This document shows positions 7,257 through 16,197 of a DNA stretch of 64,000 bases, in pieces (position 1 is the first letter of the stretch; every line of letters begins with the position of its first letter). The notes under the pieces were generated by a model. That model was not told the origin of the DNA. It was given only the letters and a program-made list of their open reading frames with translations, and ran no database searches. The stretch is from the NCBI RefSeq assembly GCF_002564005.1, contig NZ_PDJG01000001.1:3348001-3412000 (forward strand), in the 5' to 3' direction. The translations under genes were made by a program, and so were the position numbers. Source of the DNA: Sanguibacter antarcticus (lineage in GTDB: Bacteria; Actinomycetota; Actinomycetes; Actinomycetales; Cellulomonadaceae).

Positions 7257-8480
7257 CTAGCGCCCGAGCACGAAGGACTGGATCGCGACGACCGCCGCCC
7301 CGCGCGCCCACCGGGCGAGCTCGGGGCTCTGCAGGGCGATCTCGGGGTCGCGGGTGCGCGGGTCGCGGTCACCGTGCAGGCCGTCCTGCACCGCGGCTGC
7401 GGCGACCTGCGCGAGGCGCACGCCCTCGCCGCCGAGGACGATGCGCTCGGGCATCGTGAGGTTCGTGACGGCTGCGAGCATCCGACCGAGCGCGCGCCCC
7501 GCACGCTGCACCACGGCCTCTGCGACGGGATCGCCCGCGGCGGCGAGGTCGAGGAGCTGGTCGTAGCTGACCTCTCGACCGAGCGCAGACGAGCCCTGCG
7601 CGACGAGGGCGCTGATCGTGAGCATCGCCGTCGCGCAGCCCGTGTGGCCGCAGGCGCCGAGCGGCCCCTGCGGGTCGAGCGGGAAGTGGGACAGCAGGCT
7701 GAGCCCGGCCTCGGGGCTGGTCACGGCCTCGCCGTGCACGACGAGGCCGTAGCCGATCCCGGCGCCGATCGTGAAGAGCGCGAAGCGGTCGCACCCGTGC
7801 CCCTCACCGAACCAGTGGGTGGCCTCGGTGACGGCGACGATGTCGTTCTCGACGACGGTGCGCAGACCGGTCCGCTCGGCGAGCAGCTCGCCCAAGGGCA
7901 CGTCGAGCCAGCCGAGGTGCGGGGCGTCGGTAACGACGGACCGGCCGGCGACGTGGCCGCCGACGCTCACGCCGAGTCCCGTGACTCCCGCGCCGGGGCT
8001 CAGCGCGGCGAGCCGTGCGACCAGCCGGTCAGCGAGCGTGGCGACGACCTCGAGCACGTCCTGCGGCCCGTGGCCCGGCAGGGGCGCGTCGTCGGCGGCG
8101 AGGATCTCCGCGCGCAGGTCGGTGAGCGCCGCGTAGGCGTGGTCGCCGGTGAGCTTGACCCCGATGAAGTGGTGCGACCCGGGGACCACCGCGAGCGGCT
8201 GGGCCGGGCGCCCGAGGCGAGGCGTGGCGCCTGCGCCTGTCGTCGCGGCGGAGGCGTCTGGAGGGCCTGCTTCGACGTCGTCGGCCTCGACGAGCAGACC
8301 CGAGTCGAGCAGCGGGCGCGTCAGGCGCGTGAGGCTGCCGGGGGAGAGCGCCATGCGTCGGCTGAGGTCGCGCCGGCTGAGCGGTCCGTCGAGGAGGACC
8401 TCGAGGGCGATCCGCCGCGCGGCGCCGGTGAGCGGCTCCCAGGCGCGGTAGCCGGATGAGCGTGTCGTGTCGAGGACCAT
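7257..8480 (-). CDS. ROK family transcriptional repressor, probably of the galactoside genes
   Basis: A 407-aa protein with an N-terminal winged helix (about residues 18-65; GPLSRRDLSRRMALSPGSLTRL) and a C-terminal ROK sugar-kinase fold with the DxGxT-like nucleotide loop degenerated. The zinc-type ROK motif appears as CGHTGCATA, one Cys short of the CxCGxxGCxE consensus. VVENDIVAVTEATHWFGEG matches the sugar-binding END region. It is transcribed away from the alpha-galactosidase-galT-galK operon; the shared promoter region has two inverted repeats containing GAACTAA, so it probably represses that operon and itself, with galactose or a derivative as inducer (inference). Confidence 0.88.
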   Translation of the reverse strand: MVLDTTRSSGYRAWEPLTGAARRIALEVLLDGPLSRRDLSRRMALSPGSLTRLTRPLLDSGLLVEADDVEAGPPDASAATTGAGATPRLGRPAQPLAVVPGSHHFIGVKLTGDHAYAALTDLRAEILAADDAPLPGHGPQDVLEVVATLADRLVARLAALSPGAGVTGLGVSVGGHVAGRSVVTDAPHLGWLDVPLGELLAERTGLRTVVENDIVAVTEATHWFGEGHGCDRFALFTIGAGIGYGLVVHGEAVTSPEAGLSLLSHFPLDPQGPLGACGHTGCATAMLTISALVAQGSSALGREVSYDQLLDLAAAGDPVAEAVVQRAGRALGRMLAAVTNLTMPERIVLGGEGVRLAQVAAAAVQDGLHGDRDPRTRDPEIALQSPELARWARGAAVVAIQSFVLGR

Positions 8481-8490
8481 GGTGGAGGCA

Positions 8491-8514
8491 GTTTATTCGC
8501 TCAGGGAACTAAAA
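8491..8514. promoter_or_regulatory. Candidate ROK operator near the regulator's own start
   Basis: An imperfect inverted repeat, GTTTATTC on the left and GGAACTAAA on the right, lies 11 nt before the ROK start codon. The right arm shares GAACTAA with the operator in front of the alpha-galactosidase gene, suggesting that one regulator binds both. Confidence 0.4.
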
Positions 8515-8580
8515 GCCATGCCTGTGCTGCGCTCTGTTCTCCGGTGCTGAAACTCGGCAGTGCACGATCGATTCTCATGA

Positions 8581-8610
8581 TTGACACCCCTTAAGTTCTG
8601 CACTAGAACT
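8581..8610 (+). promoter_or_regulatory. Promoter and operator of the alpha-galactosidase-galT-galK operon
   Basis: A consensus -35 TTGACA at 8581-8586 is followed 17 nt later by TAGAAC (8604-8609) as the -10. A perfect inverted repeat, AGTTCT (8594-8599), GCACT, AGAACT (8605-8610), covers the -10, the expected place for a repressor. The start codon is at 8664. Confidence 0.55.
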
Positions 8611-8663
8611 AAGTGCGTGGGGCCTGTGCGCGCCGCGACCACCAGACGAAGGAGTCATCGACC

Positions 8664-10862
8664 GTGTCAGCACCTGACCTCCTGCACCTGCGAGCGTCCG
8701 GCGTGAGCCTCGTGCTCGACTGCGCCGGCCACCTCCTGCCGCGCGTGCTCCACTGGGGCGCCGACCTCGGTGACGTCCCCGGTATCGAGCTCGAAGCCCT
8801 GCGCCGCGCGAGCGTGCCTCAGGTCGCCGGCGGCGCGATCGACGTCCCGGTGCCGCTGTCCGTCCTGCCCGAGCAGTCTGTCGGCTGGCTCGGCACCCCC
8901 GGCATCGCGGGCCACCGCGCCGGGTCCGACTTCTCCACGGCGTTCCGGGTCGAAGGCATCGAGGTCACCGCGCGCGAGACCGGCCCGGCGGCGGCGCCCA
9001 CGCAGCGCGTCACCGTCCGCGCCGCCGACTCCGCCGCCGCGCTCGGGCTCGTCCTCGACATCGAGCTCACGCCGTCCGGGCTGGTCCGCCAGCGCGCCGT
9101 CCTGACGAACACCGCCGAGGCCTCCGCGCCGCGGCCCGAGTACACGCTCGCGTCGATGGACCTCTCCCTGCCGGTGCCCACCGAGGCGGACGAGATCCTC
9201 GACTTCACCGGCCGCTGGATCCGCGAGCGCGCCGCACAGCGCAAGCCCTTCACGTTCGGCACGCACGTCCGCGAGGTCCGCAAGGGCCGTGGCCACGACG
9301 CGACGCTTCTCGTCGTCGCTGGTCGTGCCGGCTTCGGGTACCGCTCGGGCGAGGTGTGGGGCGTGCACGTCGCGTGGTCGGGCAACTCGCGCATCGTCGC
9401 GGAGAAGATCCAGGGTGGCGACCGCCACCTCGCCGCGGGCGAGCTGCTCCTCGCCGGCGAGATCATCCTCGGCGCGGGCGAGTGCTACGAGTCGCCGTGG
9501 GTGTTCGCGTCCTACGGTGACGGCCTCGACGAGCTCTCTGCTCGCTTCCACGAGTACCTGCGTGGGCGTCCGCACCACCCGAGCACCGCGAACGGTCGTC
9601 CGGAGCGGCCGGTGCACATCAACGTGTGGGAGGCCGTGTACTTCGACCATCGTCTCGACAAGCTCAAGGCCCTTGCCGACGAGGCCGCTGCGATCGGGGT
9701 CGAGCGCTATGTTCTCGACGACGGCTGGTTCCGTCACCGTCGTGACCCGAGCGCGGGCCTCGGCGACTGGTACGTCGACGAGGACGTGTGGCCGGACGGC
9801 CTGAGCCCGCTCGTGGACCACGTGCGCGCTCTCGGCATGCAGTTCGGTCTGTGGTTCGAGCCGGAGATGGTCAACCCGGACTCTGACCTCGCTCGCGCGC
9901 ACCCGGAGTGGATCATGGCGACGGGGGACCGTCTGCCGCCGGAGTCGCGCCAGCAGCAGGTCCTCGACCTCGGGCACGAGGGCGCGTTCGACCATGTCCT
10001 CGAGCGCATCGATGCGATCCTCACGGAGTACCCGATCGGCTACATCAAGTGGGATCACAACCGTGATCTCGTCGACGCTGGTCACTCTCCGACGGGTCGT
10101 GCGGGTGTCCACGACCAGGCTGCGGCGCTCTACCGTCTGCTCGACGAGATCCGCCGGCGCCATCCTCAGGTGGAGATCGAGAGCTGCTCTGGCGGCGGTG
10201 GACGGGCCGACCTCGGGATCCTCGAGCGCACGGACCGCGTCTGGGCGTCGGACTGCATCGATGCTCTGGAGCGGCAGAGCATCGAGGCAGGGACGGGCTT
10301 GCTCGTGCCGCCGGAGATGATGGGGTCGCACATCGGCTCGCCGCACAGCCATACGACCGGGCGTCGCCACGACCTCGACTTCCGGGCGGGGACGGCGTTC
10401 TTCAGCCACATGGGCATCGAGTGGGACCTCACGGAGACCAGCGCCGAGGACACGGCCGAGCTGGCCCGGTGGATCGCGCTGCACAAGGAGCACCGGGGTC
10501 TCCTGCACACCGGGACCGTCGTGCACGCGGACCACCCGGACGCATCTGTGTGGGTCCACGGCGTCGTCGCGCCGGGCGCGGACGAGGCGATCTTCACGGT
10601 CGTCCAGCTGACGACCGGCCCGAACGAGATGCCCGGCCGCGTGCGTCTGCCGGGGCTCGACGCGGCGACGACGTACCGCGTGCACCATCTCGACCCGGGC
10701 GCGGGCACCACCGACCACGAGGGCGGCCGCCGTCTGCGCTGGTGGGACGACGGCGTCGAGCTGTCGGGCCGGGTCCTTGCTGCCGTCGGTGTCCAGGCGC
10801 CGGTCCAGCACCCTGAGCACTGTGTCCTCCTGCACGTCACTGCTGTCCGAGAGGTTCTCTGA
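8664..10862 (+). CDS. Alpha-galactosidase, glycoside hydrolase family 36
   Basis: A 732-aa cytoplasmic enzyme (no signal peptide) that hydrolyses terminal alpha-1,6-galactosides such as melibiose or raffinose. It has the GH36 layout: N-terminal beta-sandwich, central (beta/alpha)8 barrel and C-terminal beta domain. The nucleophile lies in YIKWDHNRD (D464); the acid/base is in RVWASDCID (D530); FVLDDGWF-type and WFEPEMVNPDSDL signatures are present. The GTG at 8664 has AAGGAG 9 nt upstream; an in-frame ATG at 8613 overlaps the -10/operator region and is rejected. The stop overlaps the galT start in TGATG, so it heads a galactose operon that feeds its product into the Leloir pathway. Confidence 0.93.
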   Translation: MSAPDLLHLRASGVSLVLDCAGHLLPRVLHWGADLGDVPGIELEALRRASVPQVAGGAIDVPVPLSVLPEQSVGWLGTPGIAGHRAGSDFSTAFRVEGIEVTARETGPAAAPTQRVTVRAADSAAALGLVLDIELTPSGLVRQRAVLTNTAEASAPRPEYTLASMDLSLPVPTEADEILDFTGRWIRERAAQRKPFTFGTHVREVRKGRGHDATLLVVAGRAGFGYRSGEVWGVHVAWSGNSRIVAEKIQGGDRHLAAGELLLAGEIILGAGECYESPWVFASYGDGLDELSARFHEYLRGRPHHPSTANGRPERPVHINVWEAVYFDHRLDKLKALADEAAAIGVERYVLDDGWFRHRRDPSAGLGDWYVDEDVWPDGLSPLVDHVRALGMQFGLWFEPEMVNPDSDLARAHPEWIMATGDRLPPESRQQQVLDLGHEGAFDHVLERIDAILTEYPIGYIKWDHNRDLVDAGHSPTGRAGVHDQAAALYRLLDEIRRRHPQVEIESCSGGGGRADLGILERTDRVWASDCIDALERQSIEAGTGLLVPPEMMGSHIGSPHSHTTGRRHDLDFRAGTAFFSHMGIEWDLTETSAEDTAELARWIALHKEHRGLLHTGTVVHADHPDASVWVHGVVAPGADEAIFTVVQLTTGPNEMPGRVRLPGLDAATTYRVHHLDPGAGTTDHEGGRRLRWWDDGVELSGRVLAAVGVQAPVQHPEHCVLLHVTAVREVL

Positions 10863-12081
10863 TGACCACCACCGACGCTGCGCACGTGCGCCGCACCGCC
10901 ACGACGCTCGCGGACGGACGTGACCTGTTCTACTTCGACGACTCTGAGCCGTACGTCTCGGGCGCCGCGACCCGTCGTCTCGACGACCCGCGCCCGCTGG
11001 CGGGCCGCTACGACCCGGTCGTCGCGGTCGACGAGGACGGCGTCGAGACGAGCGCGCCCGTGACGGGGCCGACCATGCGCTACGACGTCCTCACCGGCGA
11101 GTGGATCCCGCACGCGGCCCACCGCATGAACCGCACGCACCTGCCCCCGGCGGACGCGAACCCGCTCGCTCCGGCGAAGCCGGGCGCGGCGTACTCCGAC
11201 GGCGAGATCCCTGCCGAGGACTACGACGTCGTCGTGTTCGAGAACCGGTTCGCGTCGCTCATGCGCATCCCGGGCGCTCCGGACGAGGTGACGGCGCTCG
11301 ACGGCGAGGAGCTGTGGAAGGTGCGTCCCGCCGTGGGTCGCTGCGAGGTCATCTGCTTCTCTCCGGACTCGTCGCAGTCGCTCGCGACCGTCGGGCCGCT
11401 GCGGATGCGGACGATCATCGAGGCGTGGGCAGACCGCACCACGGAGCTCGGTGCGCTCGACGGGATCGAGCAGGTCTTCTGCTTCGAGAACCGTGGCCGC
11501 GAGATCGGTGTGACGCTCTCGCACCCGCACGGCCAGATCTACGCCTACCCGTACGTCACACCGAAGACGGAGGTCATGCTCCGTCAGGCGCGTGCGCACC
11601 GCGAGAGCACTGGCCGCAACCTCCTCAAGGACGTGCTCGAGGCCGAGCTGCGCTCGGGGCGTCGCGTGGTGCTCGAGTCCGAGCACTGGGTCGCGTACGT
11701 GCCGGCGGCGGCCCGCTGGCCCATCGAGGTCCACCTGGCGCCGCGTCGCGACGTCCCGGACCTGCCTGCGCTCACGGACGCGGAACGGGCCGACCTCGCG
11801 GACGTCTACCTCGAGCTCCTTGCCCGCATGGACCGCTTCTTCCCGGCCGACGAGACCGGTGAGCCGACGATCGCGCCGTACATCGCCGCCTGGCACCAGG
11901 CGCCGGTGCGCGAGGGCCGCGACGACCTGCGCCTGCACCTGCAGCTCTTCTCGATCCTGCGTGCACCGGGAAAGCTCAAGTACCTCGCAGGCTCCGAGTC
12001 TGGTGCGGGCGCATGGATCAGCGACACGACACCGGAGCGCATCGCGGACCGCCTCGTCGAGGTCGCGTCGGACGTGACCGC

Positions 12082-12085
<4 letters not shown>
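10862..12085 (+). CDS. galT: Galactose-1-phosphate uridylyltransferase
   Basis: A 407-aa Leloir enzyme transferring UMP from UDP-glucose to galactose-1-phosphate. The active-site triad HPH is at 221-223 (SHPHGQIYAYPY), with H223 the expected uridylylated histidine. Other family features: RMNRTHLPPADANPLAP near residue 90, ENRFASLMR (about 125) and the C-terminal HLQLFSILR/PGKLKYLAGSE. It is translationally coupled to both neighbours (TGATG with the alpha-galactosidase, ATGA with galK). No galE is in the window, so the UDP-galactose epimerase must lie elsewhere. Confidence 0.95.
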
Positions 12086-13320
<1,235 letters not shown>

Positions 13321-13353
13321 GGGACCGCCTCTCGTCGTGCGGGAAGCTCGCCG

Positions 13354-13397
13354 GTTGTCACCGGTCGCAGGACCTACGTCCCGTGGCCGGTGATAAC
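13354..13397 (+). terminator. Nested hairpin after galK
   Basis: GTTGTCACCGG (13354-13364) pairs with CCGGTGATAAC (13387-13397) with one G-U wobble, and the loop contains a second small stem (GGAC/GTCC). It lies 33 nt after the galK stop and just before the NrdR boxes, so it probably terminates the gal operon. No U-tract follows. Confidence 0.45.
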
Positions 13398-13409
13398 TGA
13401 GGCGGAAAG

Positions 13410-13453
13410 ATCTACATCTGGTAGTTCACGCAATCCACGCGACTAGATGTAGG
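13410..13453 (+). promoter_or_regulatory. Two NrdR-type boxes in front of nrdD
   Basis: CTACATCTGGTAG at 13412-13424 and, in the opposite orientation, GACTAGATGTAG at 13441-13452. Both match the ACATCTAG-like NrdR boxes of actinobacterial ribonucleotide reductase promoters, and their centres are about 30 bp (three helical turns) apart, the spacing expected for cooperative NrdR binding. The second box ends 14 nt before the nrdD start codon. NrdR itself is not in the window. Confidence 0.7.
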
Positions 13454-13466
13454 GGTATTACGGGCG

Positions 13467-15341
13467 ATGGTCGAAGCAGCGCGCAACCAGGTCGATGTTC
13501 GGTCCACCATGAAGGAATACCTCGACCGCACCGACTGGCGCGTCAACGCGAACGCCAACCAGGGATACTCCCTCGGCGGGCTCATCCTCAACACCGCGGG
13601 CAAGGTCACCGCCAACTACTGGCTCTCCGAGATCTACCCCGGCGCGGTCGGCGACGCACACCGCTCGGGCGACCTCCACATCCACGACCTTGACGTCTTC
13701 GGCGGCTACTGCGCCGGCTGGTCGCTGCGCATGCTCCTCACGGAGGGCTTCAACGGCGTCCCCGGCAAGGTCGAGTCGAACCCGCCGGAGCACCTCACCT
13801 CTGCGGTCGGGCAGATCGTCAACTTTCTCGGGACCATGCAGAACGAGTGGGCCGGTGCGCAGGCGTTCAGCTCTTTCGACACGTACATGGCGCCGTACGT
13901 CCGCAAAGACGGGCTCGGCTACGAGACCGTGCTCCAGTGCATCCAGGAGCTCGTCTTCAACCTCAACGTCCCGTCCCGCTGGGGTACCCAGACCCCCTTC
14001 ACCAACCTCACCTTCGACTGGACGTGCCCCGCAGACCTCAAGGACGACGTCCCGGTCGTCGGCGACCAGACCATGGGCTTCACCTATGGCGACCTCCAGG
14101 CCGAGATGGACATGATCAACCGCGCCTACATCGAGGTCATGACCACCGGGGACGCGTCGGGCCGCGTCTTCACCTTCCCCATCCCCACGTACAACATCAC
14201 CGAGGACTTCCCGTGGGAGTCCGAGAACGCCACCCGCCTCTTCGAGATGACCGCCAAGTACGGTCTCCCGTACTTCCAGAACTTCATCAGCTCCGACCTC
14301 GAGCCCGGCATGGTTCGCTCCATGTGCTGCCGCCTGCAGCTCGACCTCCGGGAGCTGCTCAAGCGGGGCAACGGACTCTTCGGCTCGGCCGAGCAGACCG
14401 GCTCGATCGGCGTCGTCACCATCAACTGCGCCCGCCTCGGGTATCTGCACCGTGGCGACGAGGCCGGGCTCTTCGCTGCGCTCGACACCCTCCTGGACCT
14501 GGCCCGCGACTCCCTCGAGATCAAGCGCGAGGTCGTCCAGCACTACATCGACGAGGGGCTGTTCCCCTATACCCGCCGGTACCTCGGCACCCTTGACAAC
14601 CACTTCTCGACCATCGGCGTCAACGGCATCAACGAGATGATCCGCAACTTCACCGCTGACCCGTGCGACCGCGACTGCGACCACGCGAAAGACGACATCA
14701 CCACCCCGGCAGGCCATGCGCTCGCGCTGCGCCTGCTCGATCACGTCCGTGGCCGGATGGTCGAGCACCAGGAGGCCACGGGGCACCTCTACAACCTCGA
14801 GGCGACCCCGGCCGAGGGCACCACGTACCGCTTCGCCAAGGAAGATCGTGCGCGGTTCCCTGGGATCATCCAGGCAGGCACGATCGCCAACCCGTACTAC
14901 ACGAACTCGTCCCAGCTGCCTGTCGGATTCACCGCGGACCCGTACGAGGCGCTCCAGCGGCAGGACGCGCTGCAGCGCAAGTACACCGGTGGCACCGTCC
15001 TGCACCTGTACATGTCAGAGCGGATGTCGTCGGCGGACGCCGCCCGCGAGCTCGTGCGACGGTCCTTGTCGAACTTTCGGCTCCCCTACATCACGGTGAC
15101 ACCGACCTTCTCGATCTGCCCGAAGCACGGGTACCTCGCCGGTGAGCACCCCACGTGCCCGCGCTGTGCCGCCGAGAAGCCGCTCGCCGAGCCGACGGTG
15201 TGCGAGGTGTGGACCCGCGTCATGGGGTACCACCGACCGGTGAGCTCGTTCAACATCGGCAAGAAGGGCGAGCACGCGGAGCGGCTCATGTTCGAGGAGC
15301 GTCGCGCGGTCGCCTCTCGCGTCGTGCCCGTCCTGGCATGA
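13467..15341 (+). CDS. nrdD: Anaerobic (class III) ribonucleoside-triphosphate reductase
   Basis: A 624-aa glycyl-radical enzyme reducing ribonucleotides without oxygen. Family features: ANANQGYSLGGLILN near the N-terminus, catalytic-cysteine region MVRSMCCRLQL, C-terminal metal site CPKHGYLAGEHPTCPRC, and the radical loop RVMGYHRPVSSFN with G587, 38 residues from the end. The protein starts directly at the catalytic domain: the ~90-residue ATP-cone found at the N-terminus of most NrdD proteins is absent and there is no room for it after galK. No in-frame start exists just upstream. The stop overlaps nrdG (ATGA). Two NrdR boxes precede it, implying repression when dNTPs are plentiful. Confidence 0.94.
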   Translation: MVEAARNQVDVRSTMKEYLDRTDWRVNANANQGYSLGGLILNTAGKVTANYWLSEIYPGAVGDAHRSGDLHIHDLDVFGGYCAGWSLRMLLTEGFNGVPGKVESNPPEHLTSAVGQIVNFLGTMQNEWAGAQAFSSFDTYMAPYVRKDGLGYETVLQCIQELVFNLNVPSRWGTQTPFTNLTFDWTCPADLKDDVPVVGDQTMGFTYGDLQAEMDMINRAYIEVMTTGDASGRVFTFPIPTYNITEDFPWESENATRLFEMTAKYGLPYFQNFISSDLEPGMVRSMCCRLQLDLRELLKRGNGLFGSAEQTGSIGVVTINCARLGYLHRGDEAGLFAALDTLLDLARDSLEIKREVVQHYIDEGLFPYTRRYLGTLDNHFSTIGVNGINEMIRNFTADPCDRDCDHAKDDITTPAGHALALRLLDHVRGRMVEHQEATGHLYNLEATPAEGTTYRFAKEDRARFPGIIQAGTIANPYYTNSSQLPVGFTADPYEALQRQDALQRKYTGGTVLHLYMSERMSSADAARELVRRSLSNFRLPYITVTPTFSICPKHGYLAGEHPTCPRCAAEKPLAEPTVCEVWTRVMGYHRPVSSFNIGKKGEHAERLMFEERRAVASRVVPVLA

Positions 15342-16030
15342 CGGGGGTCGGTGCTGCTCGCAGCGTGCAGCGGGCGACGGCTGACCACCTCGTCATCGCC
15401 GGTCTCGAACCCTTCTCGAGCTGCGACTGGCCGGGCCGGCTCGTCTCGACGCTCTTCCTCCAGGGGTGCCCGTGGCGGTGCACGTACTGCCACAACGTCT
15501 CGATCCTCGACCCGCGGGCTCCGGGCGAGACGACGTGGGCCGAGGTCCTCGGTCTGCTCTCGCAGCGTGACGGACTGCTCGACGGCGTCGTCTTCTCCGG
15601 TGGAGAACCCACTCGTCAGGCCGGCCTCGCCGACGCGATGCGCCAGGTCAGGGCGATGGGCTTCGGCGTCGGGCTACACACCGGTGGGGCGTACCCGCGA
15701 CGCCTCGCGGCCGTGCTCGGCCTCGTGGACTGGGTGGGGTTCGACATCAAGGCGACCCCGGAGAAGTATGCGGCGATCACCGGGATCGACAGCAGCGCGG
15801 GCCAGGCGTCCCGCTCGCTGCGTCTCGTGCTCGACGCGGGCGTGCCCGTCCAGGTGCGCACGACGGTCGACCCGACGGTCCTCACCGACTCCGACGTCGA
15901 AGAGATCGCGGAGAGCCTCGCCAGGCTCGGTGTCACCGACCACGTCGTCCAGGAGGTGCGGACCGAGGGCGCGAGCGCCGCGTTCGCCGAGCGGCTCGCC
16001 GCGCACCGCCGGGCGCAGCCGCTCGGCTGA
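15338..16030 (+). CDS. nrdG: Anaerobic ribonucleotide reductase activating protein (radical SAM)
   Basis: A 230-aa radical SAM enzyme that installs the glycyl radical on NrdD. The cluster motif is CPWRCTYC (CxxxCxxC), preceded by FLQGC, and followed by VVFSGGEPT, the SAM-binding GGE motif. The ATG overlaps the nrdD stop by four bases, ensuring coupled synthesis; a longer open frame inside nrdD is ignored. At 230 aa it is somewhat longer than E. coli NrdG (154 aa), closer to the NrdG2-type activases of actinobacteria and firmicutes. Confidence 0.93.
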   Translation: MTGVGAARSVQRATADHLVIAGLEPFSSCDWPGRLVSTLFLQGCPWRCTYCHNVSILDPRAPGETTWAEVLGLLSQRDGLLDGVVFSGGEPTRQAGLADAMRQVRAMGFGVGLHTGGAYPRRLAAVLGLVDWVGFDIKATPEKYAAITGIDSSAGQASRSLRLVLDAGVPVQVRTTVDPTVLTDSDVEEIAESLARLGVTDHVVQEVRTEGASAAFAERLAAHRRAQPLG

Positions 16031-16135
16031 GCGGCGTCCGGCGGGTCGGCGGTCGCGCGCGCTGCTCGCGCCGGTCTGGGGCAACCATCGTGCTGTATGG
16101 GCGTTTCGTGCGTAGACTTCCGGCAACGCACATCC

Positions 16136-16151
16136 TGTGACCGGCGTCACA
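16136..16151. promoter_or_regulatory. Consensus CRP/GlxR-type palindrome upstream of hppA
   Basis: TGTGA (16136-16140), six bases, TCACA (16147-16151): an exact match to the TGTGA-N6-TCACA site of CRP and the actinobacterial CRP/GlxR regulators. It lies 46 nt before the pyrophosphatase start. A possible -10 (TAGACT) sits about 20 nt upstream of it, which would make binding repressive, but the promoter is not certain. Confidence 0.5.
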
Positions 16152-16197
16152 TCTATCGAGGTGCAGGTCAGGGGTCCGCAGTCGTCAAGGAGGACGA

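Noticed and set aside
8667..10835. 722-codon open frame antisense to the alpha-galactosidase gene
   Set aside because: Its translation is Arg/Asp/Val/His-rich low-complexity sequence typical of antisense frames in high-GC DNA, and the sense strand has a complete GH36 enzyme.
13321..13466. A frameshifted ATP-cone in front of nrdD
   Set aside because: Only 146 bases separate galK and nrdD and they contain a hairpin and two NrdR boxes; an ATP-cone needs about 270 bases.
15099..15180. Apparent loss of one zinc cysteine in NrdD (CPKHGY)
   Set aside because: His at that position occurs in other NrdD proteins as far as I recall, so this is not treated as a defect.
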